Shown here one piece after another: positions 34,143 to 42,909 of a DNA stretch of 64,000 nucleotides (the first letter of the stretch is position 1; each line of letters starts with the position of its first letter). A program made the position numbers and the translations under genes. Source of the DNA: Butyrivibrio hungatei (lineage in GTDB: Bacteria > Bacillota > Clostridia > Lachnospirales > Lachnospiraceae); contig NZ_FMUR01000003.1 of the NCBI RefSeq assembly GCF_900101605.1, positions 325,213 to 389,212 of the forward strand, given 5' to 3'. Below the pieces are notes generated by a model. It did not search any database and was not told where the DNA came from. It saw only the letters and a list, made by a program, of their open reading frames with translations.

Positions 34143-35006
34143 TTATTGATCATTTCTCTTCATCCACCTGACAACCGAAACACCTATTATTATGGCATAT
34201 CCGATGATACTGAGAAGCACCGGTGTTTCAGAGAATGCCACGATTCCGATGAGTGCTGCGAATATAACCTGAGTGTAGTCAAAAACAGATAACTCTTTTG
34301 CAGGTGCGTAGCGATATGCCGAAGTAATTGCAAACTGTCCGAGAGATGCGGATACTCCAGCCATGATAAGGCTCAGAAACTGCCTCATGCTCATTGGCGA
34401 ATAATCAAATATCAGAAACGGCAAAGTGACGAGACACGAAAACGCCGAAAACGCGAATACAATGGTCGGCGTATTTGCACCTTTTTTGCTCGCCCTTCTG
34501 ACAAACACGTAAGCGGTTCCGGCTCCGAAGCCTCCGTACACCGCAATAATGGCAGGGATTGTCTCAGCGACGACACCTGTCGGTCTTATGATAAAAAGAG
34601 CTCCGATAAATGCGATCAAAGTTGATATGGCATCCACCTTTGACGGAACTTCTTTTAACAGCGGTATTGAGAGCACTATGGCAAAAAACGGCGCTAGCTT
34701 GTTTAGCATGTTTGCGTCCGCTATCCCAAGTTTTCCTATTGCATAAAAATTTGCGATAACACCTGACGTGCCAAATAGGCACCTAAAGAAAATATCAAGT
34801 CTGTAGCTTTTCTCAATTTTAAAGCCAATGCCCGATCTTAGCAGAGCGATAGACGCGATGAACATTGCCACCAAATTTCTGAAAAAACTCTTTTGCATTA
34901 CGGGCACGTCTCCGGCTGCACGTACAAACGCCGTCATAAGTGCGAAGCCGAAAGCCGCTGCCAATATGCAAATTATTCCTTTTGTTCTATTACTGAGCGA
35001 GCGCAC
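34143..35006 (-). CDS. EamA/DMT-family transporter
   Basis: A 287-aa membrane protein with ten predicted helices in two EamA repeats. The family pattern AAAFGFALMTAFVRAAG opens the protein, and FYAIGKLGIADANMLNKLAPFFAIVLS and SLGQFAITSAYRYAPAKELSVFDYTQVIFAAL mark the two halves. Such proteins export or import small metabolites. It starts with GTG inside the end of pyrF (17-bp overlap), so it is coupled to pyrF; a link to pyrimidine or orotate transport is a guess from position. Confidence 0.85.
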   Translation of the reverse strand: MRSLSNRTKGIICILAAAFGFALMTAFVRAAGDVPVMQKSFFRNLVAMFIASIALLRSGIGFKIEKSYRLDIFFRCLFGTSGVIANFYAIGKLGIADANMLNKLAPFFAIVLSIPLLKEVPSKVDAISTLIAFIGALFIIRPTGVVAETIPAIIAVYGGFGAGTAYVFVRRASKKGANTPTIVFAFSAFSCLVTLPFLIFDYSPMSMRQFLSLIMAGVSASLGQFAITSAYRYAPAKELSVFDYTQVIFAALIGIVAFSETPVLLSIIGYAIIIGVSVVRWMKRNDQ

Positions 35007-35913
35007 CTGCGATGTCCGCCTTCATATCAAGGACTGCCGCCCTTGCAGCTTCTCCGACCTTTCCGTCACCAAACTGCTTGTAATTGTCGCTCTTCCATGC
35101 TGCTATGATTCCTCTCGAAGAATTTACGATTGCTCCGAGTCCGTCTTTATTAAAGAAGTTAACAAGGTCTTTTCCCTTACCGCCCTGTGCTCCGTATCCG
35201 GGAACAAGGATGTAATTGTGAGGCATGATCTCTCTGAGCACCTTGCCCATCTCTGGATATGTTGCTCCGACTACGGCACCCACATTGCTGTATGAACCGT
35301 CTGTCGACTCTTCGCCCCACTCTCTTATCTTAGCGCCTACTATCTCATAGAGAGGCTTTCCGTCGATAAGTCTGTCCTGGAACTCTCCGCTTGAAGGATT
35401 TGATGTCTTTGCAAGAACGAAGATTCCCTTGTCTTCCTTATTACAAATATCTATGAAAGGCTTAACTCCGTCAGATCCAAGATAAGGATTTACCGTTACG
35501 AAGTCTTCGTCAAAGCCCTTGAATACTTTATCTCCAACCTTAACGCCGCCGAGATGACCAACCGCATAAGACTGGGCTGTCGAACCTATATCGCCTCTTT
35601 TGATGTCACCGATAACGATAAGTCCTTTTTCTTTACAATAATCAACTGTCTTCTTAAAAGCTATAAGTCCCGGAATACCAATTTCCTCATACATTGCAAC
35701 CTGAGGCTTTACCGCGGGAACCACGTCATATATATTGTCTATGATTTCTTTGTTGAACTGCCAGAACGCCTCGGCAACTCCCTCAAGGTTCTCACCCTTT
35801 TCCTCAAAGCATCTCTTCTTGATGTCTTCGGGTACAAAATCAAGCTTGGGATCGAGTCCCACCACAATAGGCGCACCTGTGTTTACAATCTTGTCAATAA
35901 GTTTTGAAATCAT
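34990..35913 (-). CDS. pyrF: Orotidine 5'-phosphate decarboxylase PyrF (long type)
   Basis: A 307-aa OMP decarboxylase of the longer type 2 form. Seen: VVGLDPKLDF at the N-terminus, AVKPQVAMYEEIG, the catalytic DIKRGDIGSTA (Asp-Lys-x-x-Asp), VNPYLGSDGVKPF, and VPGYGAQGGKG. Produces UMP. First of pyrF-EamA-pyrE. Confidence 0.95.
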   Translation of the reverse strand: MISKLIDKIVNTGAPIVVGLDPKLDFVPEDIKKRCFEEKGENLEGVAEAFWQFNKEIIDNIYDVVPAVKPQVAMYEEIGIPGLIAFKKTVDYCKEKGLIVIGDIKRGDIGSTAQSYAVGHLGGVKVGDKVFKGFDEDFVTVNPYLGSDGVKPFIDICNKEDKGIFVLAKTSNPSSGEFQDRLIDGKPLYEIVGAKIREWGEESTDGSYSNVGAVVGATYPEMGKVLREIMPHNYILVPGYGAQGGKGKDLVNFFNKDGLGAIVNSSRGIIAAWKSDNYKQFGDGKVGEAARAAVLDMKADIAGALAQ

Positions 35914-35928
35914 ATAACTGTTCCTTCC

Positions 35929-36696
35929 TCACTTTTTTCTTGATCTTATGATAAAAAACTCATCAATTGCATTGGTAAGTTTTTCTTTGGGCATGGATTT
36001 AAGGAGGTACTTCTCGGGCTTTAATCCCACAACTTTCATAACGCTCTCCTTGTCATCCTTAGCGGTAAGGAAGATAACCGGAATATCTTTATACGCCGGA
36101 GTGCTCCTCATCTCCTTGAGAACCGTAGCCCCGTCCATTCCGGGCATCTCATAATCAAGCAGAACAAGGTCGATGGGATTTTTTGCCAAAAAAGACAACG
36201 CGATCTTACCCGAGCTTGCCATGTAAACATGATACTTCACAGACAGCCAGGTTCTCATCATCCTTAGCATGGTTCCGTCATCGTCTATTATGAGGATTTT
36301 CTTTTTAAGCTCATCGTCAAGCTCGCTGTATTCAACCACCGAATTTAGCTGTTCCGTAAGACGCTTGACATCAAGAGGCCTGAGATACGTCTCCTGAACC
36401 TTCTCCTTAGCGATATATTTGATCGCCAGATCAAGTTCTTCTTTGTTTCCTATGATATAGAGCAAAAAGCGCTCGCTGTCTATCGCATCATTCAAATACT
36501 CAAACAGCTCATAGTCATCATCAGACAAATCTCCCATGTACAAAAGATAGATATGGGGCTTTTTTTCCAAAGCCTTGATCTGATCTTCATCGGGTTCCAT
36601 CATTAAAACTCCGTATCCTTCTTTCTCGAGCCCCTTTTCAATAGCGTTAACCATAAAGCTTTTTTCGTGGCCAATTAAGAGTACGCGTTTTTCCAT
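35929..36696 (-). CDS. Response regulator with degenerate plus intact receiver domains
   Basis: A 255-aa protein. Residues 1-120 look like a receiver fold lacking the acidic pair and phospho-acceptor (RVLLIGHEKSF, YLLYMGDLS). Residues 130-250 are a complete receiver: IIDDDG acidic patch, LLDYEMPGMDG phospho-Asp, FLTAKDD Thr, KYLLKSMP Lys. There is no DNA-binding or enzymatic output domain, so it likely acts through protein contacts. It lies 27 bp downstream of the hybrid kinase stop and is probably its partner. GGAAGGA lies upstream of the ATG. Confidence 0.88.
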   Translation of the reverse strand: MEKRVLLIGHEKSFMVNAIEKGLEKEGYGVLMMEPDEDQIKALEKKPHIYLLYMGDLSDDDYELFEYLNDAIDSERFLLYIIGNKEELDLAIKYIAKEKVQETYLRPLDVKRLTEQLNSVVEYSELDDELKKKILIIDDDGTMLRMMRTWLSVKYHVYMASSGKIALSFLAKNPIDLVLLDYEMPGMDGATVLKEMRSTPAYKDIPVIFLTAKDDKESVMKVVGLKPEKYLLKSMPKEKLTNAIDEFFIIRSRKK

Positions 36697-36723
36697 ATCC
36701 TGTCCTTCCGCTTTGCGCTATTA

Positions 36724-39573
36724 CTACAATATATTCAACAGTCCGTCTCTGTCAACTGCCGCCATAAGTCTTTTTACCTTTTCATATTTTTCAATATATT
36801 CATCGGGAATTCTATACTCGCTGAGCATGTTCATAATGTCATCCGCGCTGTCAAAATACGATCCCGATACAAACTCTTTTATCGCCGCAAAAGCTTCATT
36901 AAGCTCTGATTCCGGTATTACTTCCTTTTCCGCGTCGTCATCCGTACCACCGACAACATCAGAAAGCTTATTAATGTAGCTTCTGTACAGTTCAAGAAGC
37001 TGCGGTGTCTTTTCTTCAATCTCAGCCCTATTCTTATCCTCCGCACACTTTTCAAGATGCTCTGCCATTTCGGAAAGTTCCAAAGCTCCTATCGCCTTTG
37101 CAGAGCTCTTAAGTCCGTGCACATAGATCATATAATTCTTAAGATCATCGTTTGCATACTTTTCTATAAGATCCGCTCTTTCCTTGATGGAAAGCCAAAA
37201 GTCCTGCATGACGTCAACCACAACCTTTGAGGATCCGCATCGCGCTATGGCACTCTTAATATCGATGCCCTGCACCTTCATAAGCTTAAGCGTCGTTTCA
37301 TCCTCTTCTTTCTCATCTTCCTTGTCATTCTCAACAAAATCGTCATCTCCCGGCATTGACACTTTATAAGAAGGAAGGTAACTGAGTATCATCTCTTCAA
37401 GCTTTGCAGGTGAAACAGGCTTTGAAAGATAATTGGTAAAGCCTTCCCTAAAGTACATCTCTCTCGATCCCGAAACCGCATTTGCCGTAAGAGCCACAAC
37501 GGGCGTCTTTTTATTCATATTATTTGACATGTCCTTCATCATATGAAGCGTCTGAATGCCATCAAGTTCCGGCATTCTGTGATCGAGAAAAATGATGTCG
37601 TATTTATTTTCCGTCACATACTCTAGCGCTTTTCTTCCGCTCAGCGCCGTATCCACAGAAATAAGAGTCTTTTTCAAAAGTCCCTGTATCACCGTAAGAT
37701 TCGTGCTTATATCATCGACCACAAGAACTCTTGCCTTGGGCGCATGGAAACTTTCCTTATACTCCTTCTTGCTTGCTTTGCTCTGTCTGTAGTCCTTGGC
37801 AAAATCACCGAGCGGTTCTCTGTTTATAACAGTCTGCGCTATTTCAAAAGAGAACTCCGATCCTTTTCCGTATTCGCTCTTTACATCAAGCTTCGCTCCC
37901 ATGAGTCCGAGAAGATTTGTAACGATGCTGATTCCAAGACCCGTTCCCTCGATTGTCTTGTTTCTCTTTTCATCAACCCTCTCAAAAGCGTGCGTCAGCT
38001 TGTCAATATCCTCTTCCTTTATTCCGATTCCCGTATCTGTTATACGGACTCCGAGAATAATTTTTTCGTCAAACATATCATCGTGCGCCACGGGATCGTA
38101 ATCTTTCATATAAATATCCATCGTGACAGAGCCCACATCCGTATATTTAACCGCATTTGTAAGAAGATTCATTATACACTGCTTGATCCTGGTCTCGTCT
38201 CCATACAGGACATGCGGTATATCCTCTGAAATATTTGTGATGAAATCAAGCCCCTTCTCATTTACTTTGACCTCTATCATATTTATGACGTCGTTTAACA
38301 TAGAGCCAAGTTCGTATTCCCCGGGAATAATCTCCATCTTTCCCGCTTCGATCTTGGAAAAGTCGAGTATGTCATTTATAAGTGCCAAAAGAGTTTTTCC
38401 CGAGCTCTGGATATCCATCGCATAGCTTATGATGTTATCATCCTTACACTCCCTGAGTATCATTTCATCAAAGCCAAGAACCGCATTTATCGGCGTTCTG
38501 ATCTCATGTGACATATTGGAAAGAAATCTCGACTTGGCTTCGTTGGAGCTCTTTTCCACCCTAAGCTGATCCTCTATATGTTGTCTGCTCTTCACAAGTT
38601 CAATGTATTCCATGAACCTGTAAAAAGTAAGATCTATTGCATGATACAGATCCTCTATTTCATCATTTGTAGCTATCCTGAGTCTATGAACGCCCTCCAC
38701 GCTGGCATTTATGTCCGTTTCCTCGGAATTATAAATATCGGTCACGGCATTCGACAAGATCCTTATAGGCTCGGCAATCCTAAACTGTGCATAGTTGTTC
38801 ACAAAAATCGCAAGCGGTGTGACTATGATCGATATAAGCATCGCCATCTCAATTCCGCCCTGCAATGTCATATCCGCATACAGCTCTCTCGATGCGATCT
38901 CCGCTATAATCCCAAGTAAAATTGCCTCAAAGACAATTACCCTCATTACGACATTTCCGATCCTGGACTTGCCTTCGACCATGTATCTGTCATCTTCATC
39001 AAGCCTTGTGGTGTCCACGTAGTACATTCCGCTTCCCAGCTGTAATTTGATATTATCCGGAAGTATTTTAAACATTATATATATGAAAAAACATGTGAAC
39101 AGGCATCCCGGCGCCTCTCTGAAAAACAATGGGATAAGCTTGCCCGGATCAAATCCCGCTATGCCGGCGCCATTGAGCACAAGCTTACAGAAGCCCCATA
39201 AGTCGCCGAGGATAAATTGCAGGATCATAGAAGCAAGTATTACTTTTAAAACTTTTTTGAAAAAACCGATTCTGGTAAGAATATCAACCGCACAGGAAAT
39301 CAGTAGATATGCAAAAGCATGATACATGATCGACCCTTGTAAAAAAGAGCCAAAGAAAAAAATAAGAACAAGACCGATCATTCCGGGAATAATGCCACAA
39401 AATGCCGTGACAAGCATAATCGGAATATACTTAACAGTCCTTAGTATAGAATCCGCCCCTACATTCCTTAATAAATTGGCAAAGAGCAACGTAAGGAGAG
39501 ATGCTACAAGTACAAGCGTCAGATCTACCCGGTTTCTTTTGGTGGAAAAAACAAAATACTTACTTCTTCTCAT
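36724..39573 (-). CDS. Hybrid sensor histidine kinase (membrane sensor, HisKA, HATPase, receiver, Hpt)
   Basis: A 949-aa sensor. About seven hydrophobic helices occupy residues 15-280, followed by a HAMP-like linker and coiled coil. Then HisKA with SNMSHEIRTPINAVLG (His near 350), HATPase with CIMNLLTNAVKYTD (N box), DTGIGI (G1) and FERVDE..IEGTGLGI (F/G2), a receiver with VVDDIST and FLDHRMPELDG, ALTANAV and YLSKPVS, and a C-terminal Hpt domain with the His in YVHGLKSSAKAIG. All phosphorelay residues are present, so a complete His-Asp-His chain is encoded in one protein. The terminal Asp is likely in the adjacent receiver protein. Confidence 0.93.
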   Translation of the reverse strand: MRRSKYFVFSTKRNRVDLTLVLVASLLTLLFANLLRNVGADSILRTVKYIPIMLVTAFCGIIPGMIGLVLIFFFGSFLQGSIMYHAFAYLLISCAVDILTRIGFFKKVLKVILASMILQFILGDLWGFCKLVLNGAGIAGFDPGKLIPLFFREAPGCLFTCFFIYIMFKILPDNIKLQLGSGMYYVDTTRLDEDDRYMVEGKSRIGNVVMRVIVFEAILLGIIAEIASRELYADMTLQGGIEMAMLISIIVTPLAIFVNNYAQFRIAEPIRILSNAVTDIYNSEETDINASVEGVHRLRIATNDEIEDLYHAIDLTFYRFMEYIELVKSRQHIEDQLRVEKSSNEAKSRFLSNMSHEIRTPINAVLGFDEMILRECKDDNIISYAMDIQSSGKTLLALINDILDFSKIEAGKMEIIPGEYELGSMLNDVINMIEVKVNEKGLDFITNISEDIPHVLYGDETRIKQCIMNLLTNAVKYTDVGSVTMDIYMKDYDPVAHDDMFDEKIILGVRITDTGIGIKEEDIDKLTHAFERVDEKRNKTIEGTGLGISIVTNLLGLMGAKLDVKSEYGKGSEFSFEIAQTVINREPLGDFAKDYRQSKASKKEYKESFHAPKARVLVVDDISTNLTVIQGLLKKTLISVDTALSGRKALEYVTENKYDIIFLDHRMPELDGIQTLHMMKDMSNNMNKKTPVVALTANAVSGSREMYFREGFTNYLSKPVSPAKLEEMILSYLPSYKVSMPGDDDFVENDKEDEKEEDETTLKLMKVQGIDIKSAIARCGSSKVVVDVMQDFWLSIKERADLIEKYANDDLKNYMIYVHGLKSSAKAIGALELSEMAEHLEKCAEDKNRAEIEEKTPQLLELYRSYINKLSDVVGGTDDDAEKEVIPESELNEAFAAIKEFVSGSYFDSADDIMNMLSEYRIPDEYIEKYEKVKRLMAAVDRDGLLNIL

Positions 39574-39728
39574 AAGATCACCTGTAAACAGCTGTTACAT
39601 GCAAGTACAAAGCATATACATTATTGACCTTTTGGCTTCTCATTCATGTATGATTCACATGCGTTAATACGTATATATTTTATCATATACTTATATTCGA
39701 AAGACATACTAAAATAGATAATTCCATC

Positions 39729-39756
39729 AAAAAAGAGTTGCTTATCTTACAACTCT
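39729..39756 (-). terminator. Terminator of the 65-aa gene
   Basis: AGAGTTG and CAACTCT pair (39734-39756), followed on the minus strand by TTTTTGATGG. It sits 22 bp after the small gene stop. Confidence 0.75.
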
Positions 39757-39777
39757 CTTCCTAAATTGACTCTGAAA

Positions 39778-39975
39778 TCACTCCACAATGTGCAGTGCCC
39801 AATAATTGTTTTTATGATTTATGAGGACTGGTGCGGATACAAAGGCTTCGTCGCCGACATAGCACCTGTCTTTCTCTTTATCGAATGTATACTTTCTACC
39901 CTCAGAATCGTGCTCATTTATGTAATCAAGCGCCTGCTCCAAGGTTTCGTCATTTTTGCAAAGATGTATATTCAT
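39778..39975 (-). CDS. Small hypothetical protein (65 aa)
   Basis: A 65-aa soluble, acidic protein with no signal peptide or membrane segment; C-terminus HKNNYWALHIVE. Its gene ends just before a good terminator, which supports its being real, but the best upstream purine run (AGAGG) is 14 nt from the ATG, so the start is uncertain. It follows cobB by 66 bp on the same strand. No function is assigned. Confidence 0.5.
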   Translation of the reverse strand: MNIHLCKNDETLEQALDYINEHDSEGRKYTFDKEKDRCYVGDEAFVSAPVLINHKNNYWALHIVE

Positions 39976-40041
39976 TTCGTCACACTTTTCCTCTCAATAT
40001 GTATTGTAGGTTTTTGTGCCATTTATCAAATCTGCATTTTC

Positions 40042-41436
40042 TCAGATCTTTGAGCGTCCAACCAGCATACTTGCCGCAAATCTCTCAATAAATGCATTGC
40101 ATGAGGGATAATACAGATGCGGAAAGCCGGCAAAAAGATTTCCTTTTATCTGTATGCCTTCCCATGAGCGGTTGCGCGTGCCCTTGGTTATTATACAGGT
40201 ATCTCCGTTATCTGTCGTGTCATAGTAGTGGAACTCGTGACCGTTTATACATTCAAACGGTTTGAGGTATGTATTCTCTTTTGCGGCAGCTATGGTGACA
40301 TATCCAAATCTGACGAGTTTCCCTGTCATAAACGCTCTTCCGGGAATTGCCCCGACCATTTTATAAATATTTCCGTCCTTATCCTCAAGTTCCTCCTGAA
40401 GATACATAAATCCGCCACACTCTGCAATGATCGGCACATTATTGTCTGCAGCTTTCTTTATATCTTCAAGCATCGAAGTGTTTTCCGAGAGCTGCGCCGC
40501 ATGAAGTTCAGGATAACCGCCTCCGAAAATATATCCGTCTGCTTTTGGAAGTCTCTTATCATGAAGTGGGGAAAAGAACTCCAGCTCCAATCCCATATCT
40601 CTCATAAGATCGAAGTTATCTTCATAATAAAAACAAAATGCCTCGTCCTTTGCAACGGCAACTTTAAGAGGGCCGCCCTCTGTAGGCTCTGCGCAGAGCG
40701 GAAGTGCAAAACTTGTTTGAAGAGTTCTGAAGCTTTCAGCCTTGTTTGCGATATCCACAAGCTTTTCAAAATCAAGTGTCTCTTCAAGCTTATCGGCAAC
40801 TGCATCTATTTTTTCCAAAATATCGGGAATCTCATTTGGAAGAACAAGCCCCAGATGCCTGCTGTCTATATCGGCATCCTCGATGTGAGGAATATATCCG
40901 ACAACCGGAATATGAACCTCCTCTTCAATGAGAAGCGATATGTCTTTTGCAACCATCGGAGATATATTATTAAGTATAATTCCCTTAATTGGATTGTTAA
41001 TTCTTCCGACATAATCAAAGAATCCCTGTACCACGGGAATTATGGACATACTCATGCCTTTTGCATTTACAACAAGTATAACGGGTGTCTCTGTTTCCTT
41101 ACTGATATCATAACTTGAGCCGTCTGTTCCGGACGTACTTATGCCGTCATAAAAGCCCATAACTCCTTCAATAACGCCAAAATCTCTTCCTTCACTTCCT
41201 CTGTCAAGTGTACGTCTGATACCATCTTTTCCGGCCATAAATATATCGAGATTTCGAGACGGAACATCTAGAACCGTCTTGTGAAAAATCGGATCTATAT
41301 AATCGGGACCGCACTTAAATACAGCGGGATTATATCCTCTTCTTTTGAGAATTCTGAGAAGCGCACATGTTACGATTGTCTTACCACTGCCGCTTCCCGT
41401 TCCTGAAATCATCACTCTTGGAAAATTGTTTGTCAT
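40042..41436 (-). CDS. cbiA: Cobyrinate a,c-diamide synthase
   Basis: A 464-aa glutamine amidotransferase of the CobB/CbiA family that amidates the a and c side chains of cobyrinate. Seen: the N-terminal P-loop SGTGSGSGKT, FKCGPDYIDPIFH, EGVMGFYDG, and the C-terminal amidase with GGGYPELHAAQLSEN, ECGGFMYL (catalytic Cys) and GHEFHYYD. Full length. It belongs to corrin synthesis but is transcribed apart from the main cobalamin operon, with an aldo/keto reductase on the other strand between them. AAGGGG lies upstream of the ATG. Confidence 0.94.
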   Translation of the reverse strand: MTNNFPRVMISGTGSGSGKTIVTCALLRILKRRGYNPAVFKCGPDYIDPIFHKTVLDVPSRNLDIFMAGKDGIRRTLDRGSEGRDFGVIEGVMGFYDGISTSGTDGSSYDISKETETPVILVVNAKGMSMSIIPVVQGFFDYVGRINNPIKGIILNNISPMVAKDISLLIEEEVHIPVVGYIPHIEDADIDSRHLGLVLPNEIPDILEKIDAVADKLEETLDFEKLVDIANKAESFRTLQTSFALPLCAEPTEGGPLKVAVAKDEAFCFYYEDNFDLMRDMGLELEFFSPLHDKRLPKADGYIFGGGYPELHAAQLSENTSMLEDIKKAADNNVPIIAECGGFMYLQEELEDKDGNIYKMVGAIPGRAFMTGKLVRFGYVTIAAAKENTYLKPFECINGHEFHYYDTTDNGDTCIITKGTRNRSWEGIQIKGNLFAGFPHLYYPSCNAFIERFAASMLVGRSKI

Positions 41437-41775
41437 AGAAACCCCTTGTTGTAATTTTGTTATATACTTAGATTTTTATATACAAGAATGTTGCTAACTC
41501 TATGATACAACATATCCGTACTTTTGGAAGCGTTTTTTAAATTATTTTTTAACTCTGTTCATTAATACACAACAAAACGGTCAATAAATCAGATATTTGT
41601 TAATTATCACTAATTTGCGATCATGATATAAAAAGCATGAGTTCTATGATATATAATTCAGAAATACTTTTTATCCGAAACTACATACCTGATTCAAATT
41701 ATATGTTACTATGGTGTGAGTATGAATCTTACGACAATACCGATGATATCGGCATAAAAAAGAGAGGTACGTTCA
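41437..41775. other. Divergent intergenic region between cbiA and aldo/keto reductase
   Basis: AT-rich 339 bp with no convincing gene. The minus strand has TTCTTG ... TATAAC at about 18-bp spacing as a weak cbiA promoter candidate. Near the plus-strand start a short inverted repeat CCGAT-GAT-ATCGG (41740-41752) precedes the AGAGAGG ribosome binding site. No cobalamin riboswitch is seen here. Confidence 0.4.
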
Positions 41776-42630
41776 ATGAATACACTCACTGACAGAATCA
41801 AGCTAAATAACGGAACATCTATACCTTGTCTTGCCTTTGGCACATACAAGATAAAAGATCCCGCAGAAGCTTATAACTCTGTAAAATCCGCACTTGAGAT
41901 CGGCTACCGTCACATCGATACAGCCGCTTTTTACGAGAATGAAAAGCAGGTCGGACAGGCAATAAACGACTTTATCGCAACAGGTGCCGCAAAAAGAGAA
42001 GACATCTTTGTTACCAGCAAAGTCTGGAAGTCAGAACTTGGCTACAAAAAGACTCTTGCTGCTTTTGAAAAGACTATGAGCGAGATCGGTCTTGATTATC
42101 TTGACCTCTATCTCATTCACTGGCCCGCATCATATGCATTTGACGATGACTGGGAAAACACAAACCGTGAGACATGGAAGGCGATGATAGAGATATACAA
42201 GTCAGGAAGAGTAAAAGCAATCGGCGTTTCAAACTTCCTTACTCATCACCTCAAGGCGCTCATGGAATTTGACATCATCCCCGCAGTCGACCAGATTGAG
42301 ATAAATCCCGGTTTCCTCCAGAAAGATACAGTAGATTTCTGTCAGGAACACGGCATCCTCGTAGAGGCCTGGAGCCCGCTCGGAAGAGGTAAATCCCTTG
42401 AGCATCCGCTTCTTAAGGACCTTGCGGAAAAATATGACCGCACCGTTGCTCAGATCATCCTTCGCTGGGAAATGCAGCACGACGTTGTTCCTCTCCCCAA
42501 GTCCGTCAATCCCGAAAGAATCCGCTCCAACTCTGAGCTGTTTGACTTCGAACTTTCAGAAGACGACATGGAGATGATCGACGAGATCGAGCCTTACGGC
42601 AATTCCGGCCACTCACCGGATCAGGCGTGA
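41776..42630 (+). CDS. Aldo/keto reductase
   Basis: A 284-aa NADPH-dependent reductase of the AKR superfamily (2,5-diketogluconate reductase-like). The catalytic tetrad is visible: Asp in YRHIDTAAFYENE, Tyr in the same segment, Lys in TSKVWKSE and His in YLIHWPA. The C-terminal VPLPKSVNPERIRSN NADP-binding region is present. Substrates are probably aldehydes or keto sugars. It has its own terminator and is the only plus-strand gene between cbiA and the cobalamin operon. Confidence 0.92.
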   Translation: MNTLTDRIKLNNGTSIPCLAFGTYKIKDPAEAYNSVKSALEIGYRHIDTAAFYENEKQVGQAINDFIATGAAKREDIFVTSKVWKSELGYKKTLAAFEKTMSEIGLDYLDLYLIHWPASYAFDDDWENTNRETWKAMIEIYKSGRVKAIGVSNFLTHHLKALMEFDIIPAVDQIEINPGFLQKDTVDFCQEHGILVEAWSPLGRGKSLEHPLLKDLAEKYDRTVAQIILRWEMQHDVVPLPKSVNPERIRSNSELFDFELSEDDMEMIDEIEPYGNSGHSPDQA

Positions 42631-42764
42631 TTAACGCGGAATCCAGTGCAAGATGCCGCAACTATCCTACTTCTTAACCATCCTATGATTTGACTATTAA
42701 GAATTCTTTGTTATAATAGAATTAGGCAAAGAAACGAGATAATTTATCTTAACAAGCTAACACA

Positions 42765-42796
42765 AAAAAGCTAGGAGCTGCAACTCCTAGCTTTTT
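42765..42796. terminator. Bidirectional terminator after the aldo/keto reductase
   Basis: AAAAAGCTAGGAG and CTCCTAGCTTTTT pair around a 6-nt loop. It lies between the reductase stop and the end of the convergent cobalamin operon. The rest of 42631-42909 shows no gene. Confidence 0.88.
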
Positions 42797-42909
42797 CTAT
42801 GCCATTTCGTGCAAGGCGGCTTATACCTCAGGCTCATTGCCATCGTCATCTCTATCGAGCCATTTGCAAATATATATTTTTCTTTATCTCTTATAACACA
42901 TTATCTTGA

